Shown: positions 1 to 9,367, counted from the first letter of the stretch. The stretch: 64,000 bases of DNA from Ectopseudomonas khazarica (GCF_004521985.1 NZ_SBHZ01000011.1:62001-126000), one strand, 5' to 3'. Made by a program: numbers and translations. Notes: a model not told the origin generated them from the sequence alone.

Positions 1-74
1 TCGGCCTGGGCGAAGGTGGACAGGCCGAGAGCCAGAGGAAGTGTGGCGAGTAGCAACTTGCGTTTGAGGTTCAT
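1..74 (-). CDS. N-terminal fragment of a secreted protein (signal peptide only)
   Basis: Only the first 24 or so codons are inside the window. The minus-strand ATG at 72-74 is followed by a typical Sec signal peptide: a basic start (MNLKRK), a Leu/Ala-rich core, and an Ala-x-Ala cleavage site (FAQA). The rest lies beyond the left edge. In uronate/aldarate clusters of pseudomonads the gene downstream of the lactonase and uronate dehydrogenase often encodes the periplasmic binding protein of a TRAP or ABC sugar-acid transporter. That identity is inference from position only; the visible residues do not prove it. Confidence 0.6.
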   Translation of the reverse strand, partial: MNLKRKLLLATLPLALGLSTFAQA

Positions 75-152
75 GCGGAAAGCTCCGTCTTGTTGTTGTT
101 GGTGAACAGCAGCGCGAGACCGGTACCACGAGGTGGCCCGGGGTGAATCGGG

Positions 153-1028
153 TCAGGGGCGCAAGGCCGGTTCGGCCATGCCGCGCACGCCAGGGCTCAG
201 GGCGAACACACCGCCGGCCAGCGGCTGCTCGGAAACGTCGCCGGCGGGGCGGATCGAGGTGACGAACAGGGTGTCCAGCTGCGGCCCACCGAAGGCGCAC
301 ATGGCGGGTTTCTGCACCGGAACCGCGAGCGAGCGGTCCAGGCGGCCGTCGGGGGTGAAGCGATGGACCAGCCCGGCGTCGTTGCCGCAGATCCAGTAGC
401 AACCGTCGACGTCCACCGCCGCGCCGTCCGGGCGGCCGGGGTGGCGCGTCATGTCGATGAACAGGCGGCGGTTGTGCGGCGTGCCGCTGTCCGTGTCGTA
501 GTCGAAGGCCCAGACCGCCTGCACCGTCGGGTGCGAGTCGGACAGGTACATGATCCGGCCATCGGGGCTGAAGGCCAGGCCATTGGGCACGATGAGGTCG
601 TCGAGCCGCTCCTGCAGCTGGCCGTCGTAGCGATACAGCGCGCCGACGCGGGCACCGGCGGCCATGTCCAGCAGCATCGTGCCGGCCCAGAAACGTCCCT
701 GGCGGTCGCAGCGACCGTCGTTGAAGCGCATCTGCGGGCGAGGGTGTTCGACGCGTGCCAGGCATTCGCTGCGGATGCCGCCATCGTCCTGCGGGCGCAG
801 GTGGAAGAGGCCGCTCTGCATGCCGGCGAGCCAGCCACCGGACGGGTGCATGGCCAGGCAGGCGAGCATTTCATCGGCCTGCCAGCTCTGCGTCTGGCCA
901 TCGGCCACGGACCAGCGATGCAGCCGGCCTGCGGGAATGTCGACCCAGTACAGTGCCTGTTCCGCGGCGTTCCATACCGGGCTTTCTCCGGTCGCGTTGC
1001 GTGCGTCGACAATCAGTTCTGCTGACAT
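153..1028 (-). CDS. SMP-30/gluconolactonase-family sugar lactonase
   Basis: 291-aa soluble protein of the SMP-30/regucalcin six-bladed beta-propeller family. The four positions expected for the divalent-metal site are present: Glu15 (TGESPVW), Asn103 (RFNDGR), Asn149 (VPNG) and Asp201 (RPDGAAVD). The family opens sugar-acid lactones. Here the gene sits directly downstream of uronate dehydrogenase, whose product is an aldaro-lactone, so hydrolysis of galactaro- or glucaro-lactone (UxuL-like role) is the likely job. The gap to udh is about 50 bp, so the two are probably co-transcribed. The family is secure; the exact lactone is inferred from context. Confidence 0.9.
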   Translation of the reverse strand: MSAELIVDARNATGESPVWNAAEQALYWVDIPAGRLHRWSVADGQTQSWQADEMLACLAMHPSGGWLAGMQSGLFHLRPQDDGGIRSECLARVEHPRPQMRFNDGRCDRQGRFWAGTMLLDMAAGARVGALYRYDGQLQERLDDLIVPNGLAFSPDGRIMYLSDSHPTVQAVWAFDYDTDSGTPHNRRLFIDMTRHPGRPDGAAVDVDGCYWICGNDAGLVHRFTPDGRLDRSLAVPVQKPAMCAFGGPQLDTLFVTSIRPAGDVSEQPLAGGVFALSPGVRGMAEPALRP

Positions 1029-1079
1029 GGCCGTGGTGTGCTCTGGTTGTTGTCGGGGCAGGAGCGGGGCGTGCGGGCG

Positions 1080-1907
1080 TCAGTCGTCGCCGAACGGGCC
1101 GGCGGCCACGAAGGCGCCTCCCTGGTAGATGCGCGCGGGGTCGTCGGCGGCTGGCAGCGGTTGCGCCTCGACCTTGTCGCGGAACACTTCGGAGCTGTCC
1201 CTGGCCTGGAAACCGAGGTGGGCGGCGAGGTGGTTGTCCCACCAGACGTCGCGATTGTCCGACATGCCGTAGACCACGGTATGGCCGACGTTGGCCGTGT
1301 ACAGGCAGCGTTCGATCAGCTGGGTGAGGTCGTCATAGCTCAGCCAGGTGCTCATCATGCGGCGATTGGCCGGCTCGGGAAACGACGAGCCGATGCGGAT
1401 GCTGACGGTCTCGATGCCGTAGCGGTCGAAGTAGAAGCTGGCCATGTCCTCGCCATAGGACTTGGAGAGGCCGTAGTAGCCGTCCGGGCGCCGCGCCGAG
1501 CGGGCGTCGAGCCGTTCGTCCTGCTGGTAGAAACCGATGACGTGGTTGGAGCTGGCGAACACCACGCGCTTCACGCCATGGCGGCGCGCCGCTTCGTAGA
1601 TGTGGAACACGCCGCAGATATTGGCGCCGAGGATTTCCTCGAAGGGGCGTTCGACCGAGACACCGCCGAAATGCAGGATGGCATCCACGCCTTCGACCAG
1701 GCGATGGACCTCGGCCTTGTCGGCCAGGTCGCAGTGCACCACTTCTTCGTGCGGGCCGGCGGCGGGGGCCATCTCGCCGATGTCGGACAGGCGCAGGATG
1801 TTGGCGTAGGGGCGCAGGCGTTCACGCAGTACCTTGCCCAGTCCGCCAGCGGCGCCGGTCAGGAGAATGCGGTCGAAGGGGCGTAGCTCTGGGGACGTGC
1901 TGCTCAT
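1080..1907 (-). CDS. udh: Uronate dehydrogenase (NAD-dependent)
   Basis: 275-aa short-chain/epimerase-type Rossmann enzyme. The nucleotide-binding motif TGAAGGLG is at residues 17-24 and the catalytic Tyr145-x3-Lys149 lies in YYGLSK. FASSNHVIGFY and the compact length match uronate dehydrogenases, which oxidise D-galacturonate or D-glucuronate to the aldaro-lactone with NAD+. It is the first gene of a minus-strand operon with the lactonase and a transport-type secreted protein. A perfect inverted repeat lies about 30 bp upstream of its start, and a LacI-type regulator is transcribed divergently. The assignment is strong from motifs and context together. Confidence 0.88.
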   Translation of the reverse strand: MSSTSPELRPFDRILLTGAAGGLGKVLRERLRPYANILRLSDIGEMAPAAGPHEEVVHCDLADKAEVHRLVEGVDAILHFGGVSVERPFEEILGANICGVFHIYEAARRHGVKRVVFASSNHVIGFYQQDERLDARSARRPDGYYGLSKSYGEDMASFYFDRYGIETVSIRIGSSFPEPANRRMMSTWLSYDDLTQLIERCLYTANVGHTVVYGMSDNRDVWWDNHLAAHLGFQARDSSEVFRDKVEAQPLPAADDPARIYQGGAFVAAGPFGDD

Positions 1908-2262
1908 GCTGGGGCCTGGACTCTTGTTGTTGTTTTGGTGTCATACGTTGTCGTATGACATGGATCGATTATCAGCAGCACCCGATGCGCTGTCAACGTG
2001 ATAATCGAGGCTTCTCCTCAGGCTTTGCTCTGCGCACGGGTATGCCTCTATAGTCGGCCTGGAACGGATGAAGCCGCATGCCATCTGCATCGCTGCCGTG
2101 TTCTGCGCATTCCAGGCGATGGCGCGAGGCCTGTTCCAGGTGTCGCACGATGGTGTGGCGGATATCGGCCAGCGCTTGCCGTTCGACTAAAGTTGTATGA
2201 TGACTGCGGCTCGGGGGAATGACGCGAGCCGGGGGTGAAACCGTGCATGATGGAGCCGTGAG
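1908..2262. other. Divergent intergenic region udh / LacI-type regulator
   Basis: 355 bp between divergent genes. The left part holds the palindromic operator. The minus strand from about 2190 down to 1993 is open and uses GC-rich third positions like a pseudomonad gene, but I find no convincing ATG or ribosome-binding site for it; the best start is an internal GTG that would give about 51 residues. It could be a gene remnant or chance. The promoter and a ribosome-binding site for the regulator should lie at 2190-2262. Confidence 0.5.
1939..1960. promoter_or_regulatory. 22-bp perfect palindromic operator upstream of udh
   Basis: TGTCATACG-TTGT-CGTATGACA: two perfect 9-bp arms with a 4-bp centre, about 30 bp upstream of the udh start codon. 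It sits where a repressor would block the udh-lactonase promoter. The divergent LacI-type gene encodes the obvious candidate protein. A weaker similar half-site (TTGTATGATGAC) lies near 2195, in front of that regulator, which suggests autoregulation. The 4-bp spacer is unusual for LacI proteins, which more often bind repeats centred on CG, so another regulator (for example a GntR-type one encoded elsewhere) remains possible. Confidence 0.7.
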
Positions 2263-3288
2263 ATGAGCCGGAGACCTGCCGGGATACGCAGCAGCACAGC
2301 GCCCACGCTGATCGACGTGGCCAGGGTCGCAGGGGTATCGCCGATCACCGTGTCGCGCGCCCTGGGGCGGCCGGAGGTGGTTACCGATGCCACGCGCAAG
2401 CGGGTGCTCGAGGCGGTGCGGGCTACCGGCTACGTGCCCAACCTGGCGGCGGGCTCGCTGGCCTCCAGTCGCAGCCGGCTGGTGGCGATCTTCCTGCCGA
2501 CCATCGCCAACTCGATCTTCGCCGACACCGTGCAGGCACTGACCGACCACCTGGCGGCGGCGGGCTACCAGACCCTGCTGGGGCTGACCGGCTACCGCCC
2601 GGAGCAGGAGGAGGCGCTGCTCGAGGCGGTGCTGGGACGGCGCCCCGACGGCATCGTCCTGACCGGCACCGAGCACACCCAGGCCAGCCGCGAGCGCCTG
2701 GCGCGGGTCGGCATTCCGCTGGTCGAGGCATGGGACCTGTGCGAGCGGCCGCTGGACATGCTGGTCGGCTTCTCTCACGAGGCGGTTGGCCAGGCAGTGG
2801 CGACCTACCTGCTCGGCAAGGGCTACCGGCGTGTGTCGGTGGTGGGCATCGACGACCCGCGCGGCCTGCGCCGTTATCGCAGCCTGGTGGCGGCCCTGGA
2901 GGGACGCCTGGAGGCACCCGTCAGCGCGCAGCTGTTACCGGCGCCGGCGACCCTGGCGGTCGGTCGCGAGGGGCTGGCGCGACTGCTGCAGGCCGGCGCG
3001 GCCGGGGAGGTGGTGGTGTGCAGTTCCGACACCCTGGCGCAGGGGGTGATGGCCGAGGCGGCCAGCCGTGGCTTGCGCGTACCCGAGGACCTGGCGGTGA
3101 TGGGCTTTGGCGACCTGTCCAGTGCGGCGCACACCCATCCGCCCCTGTCCACGGTACGGGTGGACGGGGCGCGCATCGGCCGTGCCATCGCCGAGGCCCT
3201 GCTGGCGCGCATTGCCGAGCCGGCCAGCGGACGCCAGCCGCTGCGCCTGGACGTGGGCTTCGAACTCATCGAGCGCAGCAGTGCCTGA
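2263..3288 (+). CDS. LacI-family transcriptional regulator
   Basis: 341 aa. The N-terminal helix-turn-helix (TLIDVARVAGVSPITVSRAL, about residues 15-34) and hinge helix (YVPNLAAGSLASSRS) are canonical. A periplasmic-binding-protein-like effector domain follows, containing FLPTIANSIFADTVQ and the usual C-terminal dimer segments. The effector domain looks like the gluconate-repressor (GntR of the LacI type) branch. The gene is divergent from udh and the lactonase, so it most likely controls them in response to a sugar acid. The bound ligand cannot be read from sequence. Confidence 0.9.
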   Translation: MSRRPAGIRSSTAPTLIDVARVAGVSPITVSRALGRPEVVTDATRKRVLEAVRATGYVPNLAAGSLASSRSRLVAIFLPTIANSIFADTVQALTDHLAAAGYQTLLGLTGYRPEQEEALLEAVLGRRPDGIVLTGTEHTQASRERLARVGIPLVEAWDLCERPLDMLVGFSHEAVGQAVATYLLGKGYRRVSVVGIDDPRGLRRYRSLVAALEGRLEAPVSAQLLPAPATLAVGREGLARLLQAGAAGEVVVCSSDTLAQGVMAEAASRGLRVPEDLAVMGFGDLSSAAHTHPPLSTVRVDGARIGRAIAEALLARIAEPASGRQPLRLDVGFELIERSSA

Positions 3289-3323
3289 GCCTGCTGCGCA
3301 TTGCCGATTGCTTGCTGCGATGC

Positions 3324-4427
3324 CTAGCCCAGGCGCAGGTGGTTGTCCCAGAGCCCGGCCGGCAGGTCCAGGGCCTTGGCCACGATGCGCTCGCCGCGGC
3401 AGTCGTACAGGCGGCAGCGGCCCTGGCCCGAGGTCACGACGAAACCGTCGGCGACGGCGCCCACCCCGGCACAGTCCGGCAGCGGCACGTCCAGGCGCAC
3501 CTCGGCGCTGTCCAGGTCCCAGACGAAGAAGCGATTGCCGCGCGGTGCGGTCATCGCCAGCAGGCGCAGGTCGTCATGGATCGCCAGGCTGGCGGTGTAC
3601 TGGCTCATCATCGCCCGTTGCGCCTCGCCCAGCGGGAACGCCTGGAAGGCCTGACCGGGACGCTTGATGGCGAGCAGCGGCACGGCGTCATGCAGGTCGC
3701 CCATGTACTGCTGGCCGCTGACCACGGTGCCGTCGCGGGCCACGGCGAGGTGACGGACGCTGTTCTGCTGGTCGGCCAGCTTCTCCTGGCTGACCAGGCT
3801 GCCATCGCGGCGCATCAGCACCAGGCTGGAGTCCATGGCGTCGAGGTTCATCTCCACGCGGCTTTCCGCCTCGGTGCGGATGCCGCCGTTGGCGACCACC
3901 AGGGTCTCGCCGTCGGGCATCCACAGCAGCTGGTGAGGGCCCACGCCGTGGGTGCTGTGTTCGCCGCTGCGCTCGAGTCGTTCGCCGTTCAGGCGATAGA
4001 CGCCCAGCACGCCGCGCCCTGGCTCCGTGGTGTCGTTCTCGGTGGCGTAGAGCCAGTCGCCGCCCCGGTGAAACACCGCGTGGCCGTTGTAGTGGCGGCC
4101 TTCGGCAGCGACCAGGGTCTGCAGCAGACGACCGTCGCGGGTGTCGATCAGGTAGCTCTCGGTGCTCGGCCGGCGGCCGACGAACAGCGCCAGCGGCAGG
4201 CTCGGGTGCGGCACCACGTCGTGGCAGCGCTCGGTCACGGCGGTGGCGAAGGCCTGCTGCCCATCGAGGTGATAGCCCACGGCATAGTGTTTGCCGTCGG
4301 CATCGTCGCGGGCCGACAGCAGCAGAGGCTGGCCGGACGGGCCGAACAGGGTCCAGCTGCCGAAGGCGCCGGCGGCGGCCAGGCTCGCCGCCACGGCGCC
4401 CAGGCCGAGGAAGGTTCTGCGCTGCAT
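3324..4427 (-). CDS. DUF1513 family protein, Tat/Sec-exported beta-propeller
   Basis: 367 aa. It begins MQRRTFLGLGAVAASLAAAG, a Tat-like signal with RRTFLGLG, followed by a repeat-rich chain typical of DUF1513 (segments such as HAVFHRGGDWLYATEND and GVGPHQLLWMPDGETLVVANGGI). The family is found in pseudomonads at the end of imelysin/di-heme clusters linked to iron uptake; its biochemical role is not established. The stop lies close to the LacI-type gene's stop (convergent). The start is 2 bp from the stop of the imelysin-like gene, so the two are translationally linked. Confidence 0.85.
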   Translation of the reverse strand: MQRRTFLGLGAVAASLAAAGAFGSWTLFGPSGQPLLLSARDDADGKHYAVGYHLDGQQAFATAVTERCHDVVPHPSLPLALFVGRRPSTESYLIDTRDGRLLQTLVAAEGRHYNGHAVFHRGGDWLYATENDTTEPGRGVLGVYRLNGERLERSGEHSTHGVGPHQLLWMPDGETLVVANGGIRTEAESRVEMNLDAMDSSLVLMRRDGSLVSQEKLADQQNSVRHLAVARDGTVVSGQQYMGDLHDAVPLLAIKRPGQAFQAFPLGEAQRAMMSQYTASLAIHDDLRLLAMTAPRGNRFFVWDLDSAEVRLDVPLPDCAGVGAVADGFVVTSGQGRCRLYDCRGERIVAKALDLPAGLWDNHLRLG

Positions 4428-4429
4428 GC

Positions 4430-5491
4430 TCAGTCTCCGTCGTGGGCGTTGAAGCCGATCTGCACGCCCAGGGCCTTGGCCAGGTCGCTTTCCTGCAGGC
4501 GGTGCAGGCGGTTGAGACTGTCGTACAGCTCGTTCAGGCTGGCGCGGCCGGCCTCGTCGGCGAGCAGTTCACCCAGCGGGCGCTCCAGCGCGGCGAGGCG
4601 CTGACGGGTCTCCTGGTAGGCCGCGTCGATACGTTGGGCCAGCTCGGCCTGGTCATCGCCGAGCAGCGCCTGGATGCCGTCGCGATTGCCGCCATGCCAC
4701 AGCAGTTCGGCGCTGGCCAGCGCCGCGCCGAGGTTGGCCAGGCTGGCGGTGCTGCGCCAGGCCTCGGCCTGGTACGGCTGGGGGATGCCCTTGGTCTGGC
4801 GGCCGAGCGGGGCGCCGAGCTTCTTCTTCAGGCCATCGATGCCGCTGATCTGCACGCGCAGGAGTTCGGCGATGGCCTCGTTGGCGTCGGCGTAGCGGTC
4901 GTTGGGGAAGGTCTTCAGCTGTTCGGCCATGCCCGACTTGCCCTGCCACTCGCCGACGATGTTGCCGGCCAGCTCCTGCTGGTGTACGCCGATCGCTTGC
5001 AGCAGCGCGCAGTAGCGGGTTTTCTGCTCGGGCTGGGACAGGTCCAGCTCGGGGTCGAAGAGGATGTACTCGTAGGCGGTCAGGCCCTGTACTACCACGC
5101 TGGCGTTCGCCAGGTCGTCCGGAGTCAGCTGCGGCTTGTTCTTCAGCAGGGCTTCGACCTGCCGCTGCACCAGGTTCTTCTTGTCCGGCCAGAACTGGAT
5201 CTGCCAGGCGCGGTTGCCTTCGGCCAGCGGGCCGATCAGCAGCGGCTGCAGGCCGGCCCAGGCGCTCTGCGCGCCGAGAAAGGCCTGACGGGCGGCCGTC
5301 AGGTCGGCGCTGCCGGCGCAGAACGCGGCGGAGCTGGTGGCCAGCTGGCGATCGGCTTCCTGCCAGCTGGTGTAGGCCGGCAGCAGTACGCCGTCGGCCA
5401 GCGCGGCGCTGACCTTGGCTTTGGGGTCCTGCTGGCCGCAGCCGACCAGGGCCAGGCCGAGCAGGGAGGCGATCAGGGTTTTGGGCAACAT
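4430..5491 (-). CDS. Imelysin-family (M75-like) lipoprotein
   Basis: 353 aa with a lipoprotein signal (LALVGC, Cys18), hence anchored to the outer membrane or periplasmic face. The fold family is imelysin, seen from NRAWQIQFWPDKKNLVQRQ and the helical repeat halves. The usual GxHxxE motif of imelysins appears here as GLTAYEYILFD, with Tyr in place of the His, so metal binding like canonical members is doubtful. It lies between the DUF1111 and DUF1513 genes in the same orientation. The set is known from Fur-controlled iron-uptake loci, so a role in periplasmic iron handling is inferred. Confidence 0.85.
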   Translation of the reverse strand: MLPKTLIASLLGLALVGCGQQDPKAKVSAALADGVLLPAYTSWQEADRQLATSSAAFCAGSADLTAARQAFLGAQSAWAGLQPLLIGPLAEGNRAWQIQFWPDKKNLVQRQVEALLKNKPQLTPDDLANASVVVQGLTAYEYILFDPELDLSQPEQKTRYCALLQAIGVHQQELAGNIVGEWQGKSGMAEQLKTFPNDRYADANEAIAELLRVQISGIDGLKKKLGAPLGRQTKGIPQPYQAEAWRSTASLANLGAALASAELLWHGGNRDGIQALLGDDQAELAQRIDAAYQETRQRLAALERPLGELLADEAGRASLNELYDSLNRLHRLQESDLAKALGVQIGFNAHDGD

Positions 5492-5639
5492 CGCAGGCTC
5501 CTTAGAGGGTGTTCACACGATCGATGAGCGAAGACGGGACGAAGCGGTTCGAGGATGCGCAGTTTACTGCGCCGAACACGCAGTCCGGGGGCAATTTCAA
5601 GGCCGTGTGGTCGAATGCAGGCATGTTGGCGGCGTCCTC

Positions 5640-7052
5640 CTAGAGGGAGTTGAGGAAGGCGAGCAGCGCGGCCCGCTCATCGCTGTCGAACTGCAGCACG
5701 CGCTGCCGGGCCGACTCGGCCTCGCCGCCATGCCAGAGAATCGCCTCCAGCAGGTTGCGCGCGCGTCCATCATGCAGGAACTGGGTATGGCCGTTGACCG
5801 CCTCGGTCAGGCCGATGCCCCACAGCGGCGGGGTACGCCACTCGCGACCGCTGGCGAGAAATTCCTCGCGGCCATCGGCCAGGCCTTCGCCCATGTCGTG
5901 CAGCAGCAGGTCGGTATAGGGGCGGATCACCTGGTTGGCCAGCTCCGGCTCGGCGGCTTCGGCTGAGGTGGTGAAGCTCGGGGTATGGCATTTCTGGCAG
6001 CCGGCCTGGTGGAACAGGCTCTTGCCCTTGAGCACCTCGGGGGCATCGACATCGCGCCGCGCCGGCACGCCGAGGTTGCGGCTGTAGAACAGGACGCTGG
6101 CGAGGATGGTGTTGCTGACCTCCGGCTCACCGCCGTGCGCTGCGGCGAGGCAGTCGGCTTGCGCGGCGGTGCAGTTGTCGTGGGGGATCAGCGAACTGGT
6201 CAGGCCCATGTCGTTGGCGAAGGCATCCGCGTTCTGCTGGTTGAGGCTGGGCTGGCCGGCCTTCCAGCCGAAACGGCCCAGTGCGCTGCGCTGCTGCTGG
6301 CGATCCCAGACGCGGTTGGCGCGTCCGGAGATGCCATCGCCATCGGCGTCGTCCGGGTCGGCGGCGGCGAGGATGTCGGCTTCGGCGATGGCTTCGAGCA
6401 GGCCCAGGCCGATCATCGGCGGGGCGATGCGCACCGAGAACAGGGTATCCGGGTGCATTGCGCCGTAGCCCAGCTGGCTGATTTCCAGGCGCGGCTTGCG
6501 CAGTTCTACCTCGGTGCCGTCGGCGAAACTCACCGGCACGCTGCTGTAGCTGACGCGCACCTTGCCCTCGGGCGCCACCCCGGGGTTGGCCATGTCCTGC
6601 AGCTGGGTGCCGTAGGTCGGCTCGGCGACCACCCCCTGTTGCAGCAGGCGCTCGGCATCCTCCGGGCGCGCCGGCAGGGACAGGCGCACCAGCATCGACG
6701 CGGCGCTCAGCGCATCCGCCGCCGGGGGATGGCCGCGGCCGTCCTTGATGTGGCAGTTCTGGCAGGCGTTGGTGTTGAACAGCGGGCCCAGGCCGTCACG
6801 CGCGGTGGTGGTGGCGGGGGCCGTGACCCAGGGGTTGCGGAAGAAGCTGTTGCCTACCGAGAAGTCCAGACGCCGGCTCGGCGCCAGGTTCGCCGATGGC
6901 AGGGAGAAGGCGTTGTGGTCGAACTTGCGCACGGTGGCCGCACCGGCGGACAGCGCTTCACCGGGCTCCGCTGCGGTGAAGTTCACTTGCTGTTCGCAAG
7001 CGATCAGGGGCAGGACCAGAAGAGGCAGCAAACAGCGCTGGAGCGGCGACAT
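5640..7052 (-). CDS. Di-heme DUF1111 (thiol oxidoreductase-like) lipoprotein
   Basis: 470 aa, lipobox LPLIAC (Cys19), so a lipoprotein. Two c-type haem motifs are present: CQNCH at 97-101 and CQKCH at 352-356. An acidic DPDDADGDG loop (232-240) looks like a Ca-binding site of this family. DUF1111 proteins are periplasmic di-haem oxidoreductases related to MauG/CcpA-type proteins; here the imelysin context suggests ferrous/ferric iron redox during uptake. It is the first gene of the three-gene unit, about 150 bp upstream of the imelysin gene. Many such loci have another imelysin gene at the front; it is missing here. Confidence 0.87.
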   Translation of the reverse strand: MSPLQRCLLPLLVLPLIACEQQVNFTAAEPGEALSAGAATVRKFDHNAFSLPSANLAPSRRLDFSVGNSFFRNPWVTAPATTTARDGLGPLFNTNACQNCHIKDGRGHPPAADALSAASMLVRLSLPARPEDAERLLQQGVVAEPTYGTQLQDMANPGVAPEGKVRVSYSSVPVSFADGTEVELRKPRLEISQLGYGAMHPDTLFSVRIAPPMIGLGLLEAIAEADILAAADPDDADGDGISGRANRVWDRQQQRSALGRFGWKAGQPSLNQQNADAFANDMGLTSSLIPHDNCTAAQADCLAAAHGGEPEVSNTILASVLFYSRNLGVPARRDVDAPEVLKGKSLFHQAGCQKCHTPSFTTSAEAAEPELANQVIRPYTDLLLHDMGEGLADGREEFLASGREWRTPPLWGIGLTEAVNGHTQFLHDGRARNLLEAILWHGGEAESARQRVLQFDSDERAALLAFLNSL

Positions 7053-7118
7053 CGGGAGAGCTATCCGGGCGGGCAGGGGAACGGGGCGCCAAGATTAGCA
7101 GGCTAACGGAATTTAAAT

Positions 7119-7137
7119 AAGATCAATTAGCGTTATC
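7119..7137 (-). promoter_or_regulatory. Putative Fur box upstream of the DUF1111 operon
   Basis: Read on the minus strand, GATAACGCTAATTGATCTT agrees with the 19-bp Fur consensus (GATAATGATAATCATTATC) at about 12 positions and lies in an unusually AT-rich patch about 70 bp upstream of the DUF1111 start. It fits the iron-linked family context. The match is moderate, so this is a prediction. Confidence 0.5.
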
Positions 7138-7232
7138 TGCCGGGGCAAAAGGTCGCGCGTCAGCGGCATGTGCCCGTCGCGGCGCGAGTGGCGCGCAAAT
7201 GGGCAGGACGCCAACGCCGTGCCCACGCGGGC

Positions 7233-9194
7233 TCAGCTGACCCGGAAGCGATTGATCTGTTGCTGCAGGTCGCTGCCCAGGCGCGCCAGGTCGACGCTGG
7301 CGGTGGAGGTCTCCTCGGTCGCGGCGGCCGATTGCTCGGCGATATCGCGGATATTGGCGATGCTCCGGTTGATCTCCTCGGCGACCGAACTCTGCTCCTC
7401 GGAGGCCGTGGCGATCTGCTGGTTCATCTGCTGGATGCGCGACACCGCTTCGTCGATCCGTGTCAGGGCGGTACCGGCGTGGCGCGCCGCCTCCACGGTC
7501 TCGCCTGCCATGCTGCGGCTCTGCGCCATGACGCTCACTGCGCTCTCGGCGCCGTTCTGCAGCGCGGCGACCAGCTGTTCGATCTGCTGGGTGGACTCCT
7601 GCGTGCGGCGCGCCAGGGCGCGTACCTCGTCGGCGACCACGGCGAAGCCACGGCCCGCTTCGCCAGCGCGCGCGGCCTCGATGGCGGCGTTGAGTGCCAG
7701 CAGGTTGGTCTGCTCGGCGATGCTCTTGATCACGTCCAGCACCGTGCCGATGTTGGCGCTGTCGCCCTTGAGCCGGCCGATGGCCTCGGCGGAGGCTTCC
7801 ACGGTGCTGGCCAGCTGTTCGATGCGGGTGATGGCCTGCTGCACCACCTTGTCGCCCTCGCGGGTCTGGTCTTCCGCGTCGCTGGCCGAGCTGGCGGCGT
7901 TCTCGGCGTTGTGCGCGACATCATGCACGGTGGCCGCCATCTGGTTCATGGCGGTGGCGACCTGGTCGGTCTCCATGCGTTGCTGGGTGACGCCGGCGCT
8001 GGTCTGCTCGGTCACCGCCGAAAGCTCTTCCGCCGCCGTGGCGAGCTGGGTGATGCCCGCGCCGAGCTGGCCGATCAGGTCCCGCAGGCTCAGGGTCATG
8101 GCCTGCATGGCCTGCATCAGCTGGCCCAGTTCGTCGCGGCGGTCGCTCTCGATATTGGTGGTCAGGTCGCCGTCGGCGACCTGCCGGGCGATGCCGACCA
8201 CGCGCTGCAGCGGGGTGACGATGGCCTGGGTGATGAACAGTGCGCAGAGCACGCCGAGCACGAAGGCGATCGCGGCGGCGATCAGCAGGGTCTGTTTGGC
8301 GTGGCTGGAGTCGCTCGCCAGCAGCTCGCGCTGCAGCTTGAGCGACTGGCTCGACGCGGCCGTGACCTCGCGCGCGCGGGAGGTCATGTCTTCTTCGCTC
8401 TGGTCCAGCTCGCCCAGGTTGTTCTTCAACTGGGCGAAGTGGCTGCGGTAGGCAGCCAGTTGCTGCAACGCGGCTTCCATCTCGGCGCGCGCGGCGTCGT
8501 CCTGCAGCGTATTGAGCAGTTGCCGGCTCTTGTCGTCGAGCGACTGGAAGTGGCCATCGAGGAGCTGCGCGTACTGGTCGTCGCGGCGCAGCAGGAAGTC
8601 CTTCTCGCGACGCCGCGCTTCCAGCAGCTCGCGTGCCAGTTGGCTGGCCTGGTTGGCGCGGTCCAGGGTGTCGATGCTGCTCTGCGCGCCGCTCAGGCGG
8701 ATCTGTTCGACGGCCAGCTGGCGCAGCTTGGCCTCCAGCTCGGTGAAGCGTTTGAGCGCTGCACGGGCGGACTCTTCCATGGCTTGCTGCGCCTCGCTGC
8801 TGGCCTTGCCGGCGGCCTGCAGTTGCGCCAGCTCGTCGCGGTAGCCGCTGGCGTCTTCCTGGATCTGGCGCATCAGCGCCTTGTTCTCCGGGCGCGCCAG
8901 CTCCGCTTCCTTCGCGGCGGCCTGCTCCTGTATCTGCTGCGACAGGCTCAGGGCCTGCTGCATGGCGGTTTGATCGTCGCGCAGCAGGTAGTTCTTTTCC
9001 TGCTGGCGCGCGCGCATCAGGTTGGCGTCGATCTCGCTGACGCCCAGCAGGCTGTCGATGCGATCGAGGGTGCTGTCCAGGCTGGTGTTGCCGATCCAGG
9101 CCGTGGCCAGGGTGATGAACAGGATCAGGCCGAAGCCACCGAGCAGTTTTTTACGAACACTAAGGTCAAGAAGCATGCGAGTGACAGTTTTCAT
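7233..9194 (-). CDS. Methyl-accepting chemotaxis protein with HBM-type sensor
   Basis: 653 aa from the ATG at 9192-9194, chosen because an AGGGAA ribosome-binding site precedes it and the protein then begins [22 protein letters not shown], a normal chemoreceptor start; upstream in-frame codons look non-coding. TM1 is about 18-35. A long all-helical periplasmic sensor of about 250 residues follows, with the helical-bimodular signature [13 protein letters not shown]2 is near 285-308 ([19 protein letters not shown]), then HAMP, and a signalling hairpin with [22 protein letters not shown] receptors known so far sense carboxylates or similar metabolites. The ligand here is unknown; the sox/folate neighbours are suggestive only. 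Confidence 0.92.
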   Translation of the reverse strand: MKTVTRMLLDLSVRKKLLGGFGLILFITLATAWIGNTSLDSTLDRIDSLLGVSEIDANLMRARQQEKNYLLRDDQTAMQQALSLSQQIQEQAAAKEAELARPENKALMRQIQEDASGYRDELAQLQAAGKASSEAQQAMEESARAALKRFTELEAKLRQLAVEQIRLSGAQSSIDTLDRANQASQLARELLEARRREKDFLLRRDDQYAQLLDGHFQSLDDKSRQLLNTLQDDAARAEMEAALQQLAAYRSHFAQLKNNLGELDQSEEDMTSRAREVTAASSQSLKLQRELLASDSSHAKQTLLIAAAIAFVLGVLCALFITQAIVTPLQRVVGIARQVADGDLTTNIESDRRDELGQLMQAMQAMTLSLRDLIGQLGAGITQLATAAEELSAVTEQTSAGVTQQRMETDQVATAMNQMAATVHDVAHNAENAASSASDAEDQTREGDKVVQQAITRIEQLASTVEASAEAIGRLKGDSANIGTVLDVIKSIAEQTNLLALNAAIEAARAGEAGRGFAVVADEVRALARRTQESTQQIEQLVAALQNGAESAVSVMAQSRSMAGETVEAARHAGTALTRIDEAVSRIQQMNQQIATASEEQSSVAEEINRSIANIRDIAEQSAAATEETSTASVDLARLGSDLQQQINRFRVS

Positions 9195-9367
9195 GACGAT
9201 TCCCTGTGCTGTGTGGCGGCTGACAACCTCGAACTGGCCTGATGGATCGGCTGTGGCGAACGGGTCGTTGCCGCCGAGGGACGCCGGCAGGGTATGGCGT
9301 GCCCCGGCGTCCATGCGGCTTGCTGCGTGTTCCTGCCAGGAAAGCAGCGCTGCCCTGTTCACAAGGC

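Noticed and set aside
2730..4604. 624-aa plus-strand open frame
   Set aside because: It runs through the LacI-type gene in another frame and antisense to DUF1513; composition is that of high-GC shadow, with no family features.
7170..9242. 690-aa plus-strand open frame
   Set aside because: Antisense shadow of the chemoreceptor gene, which has all expected domains on the minus strand.
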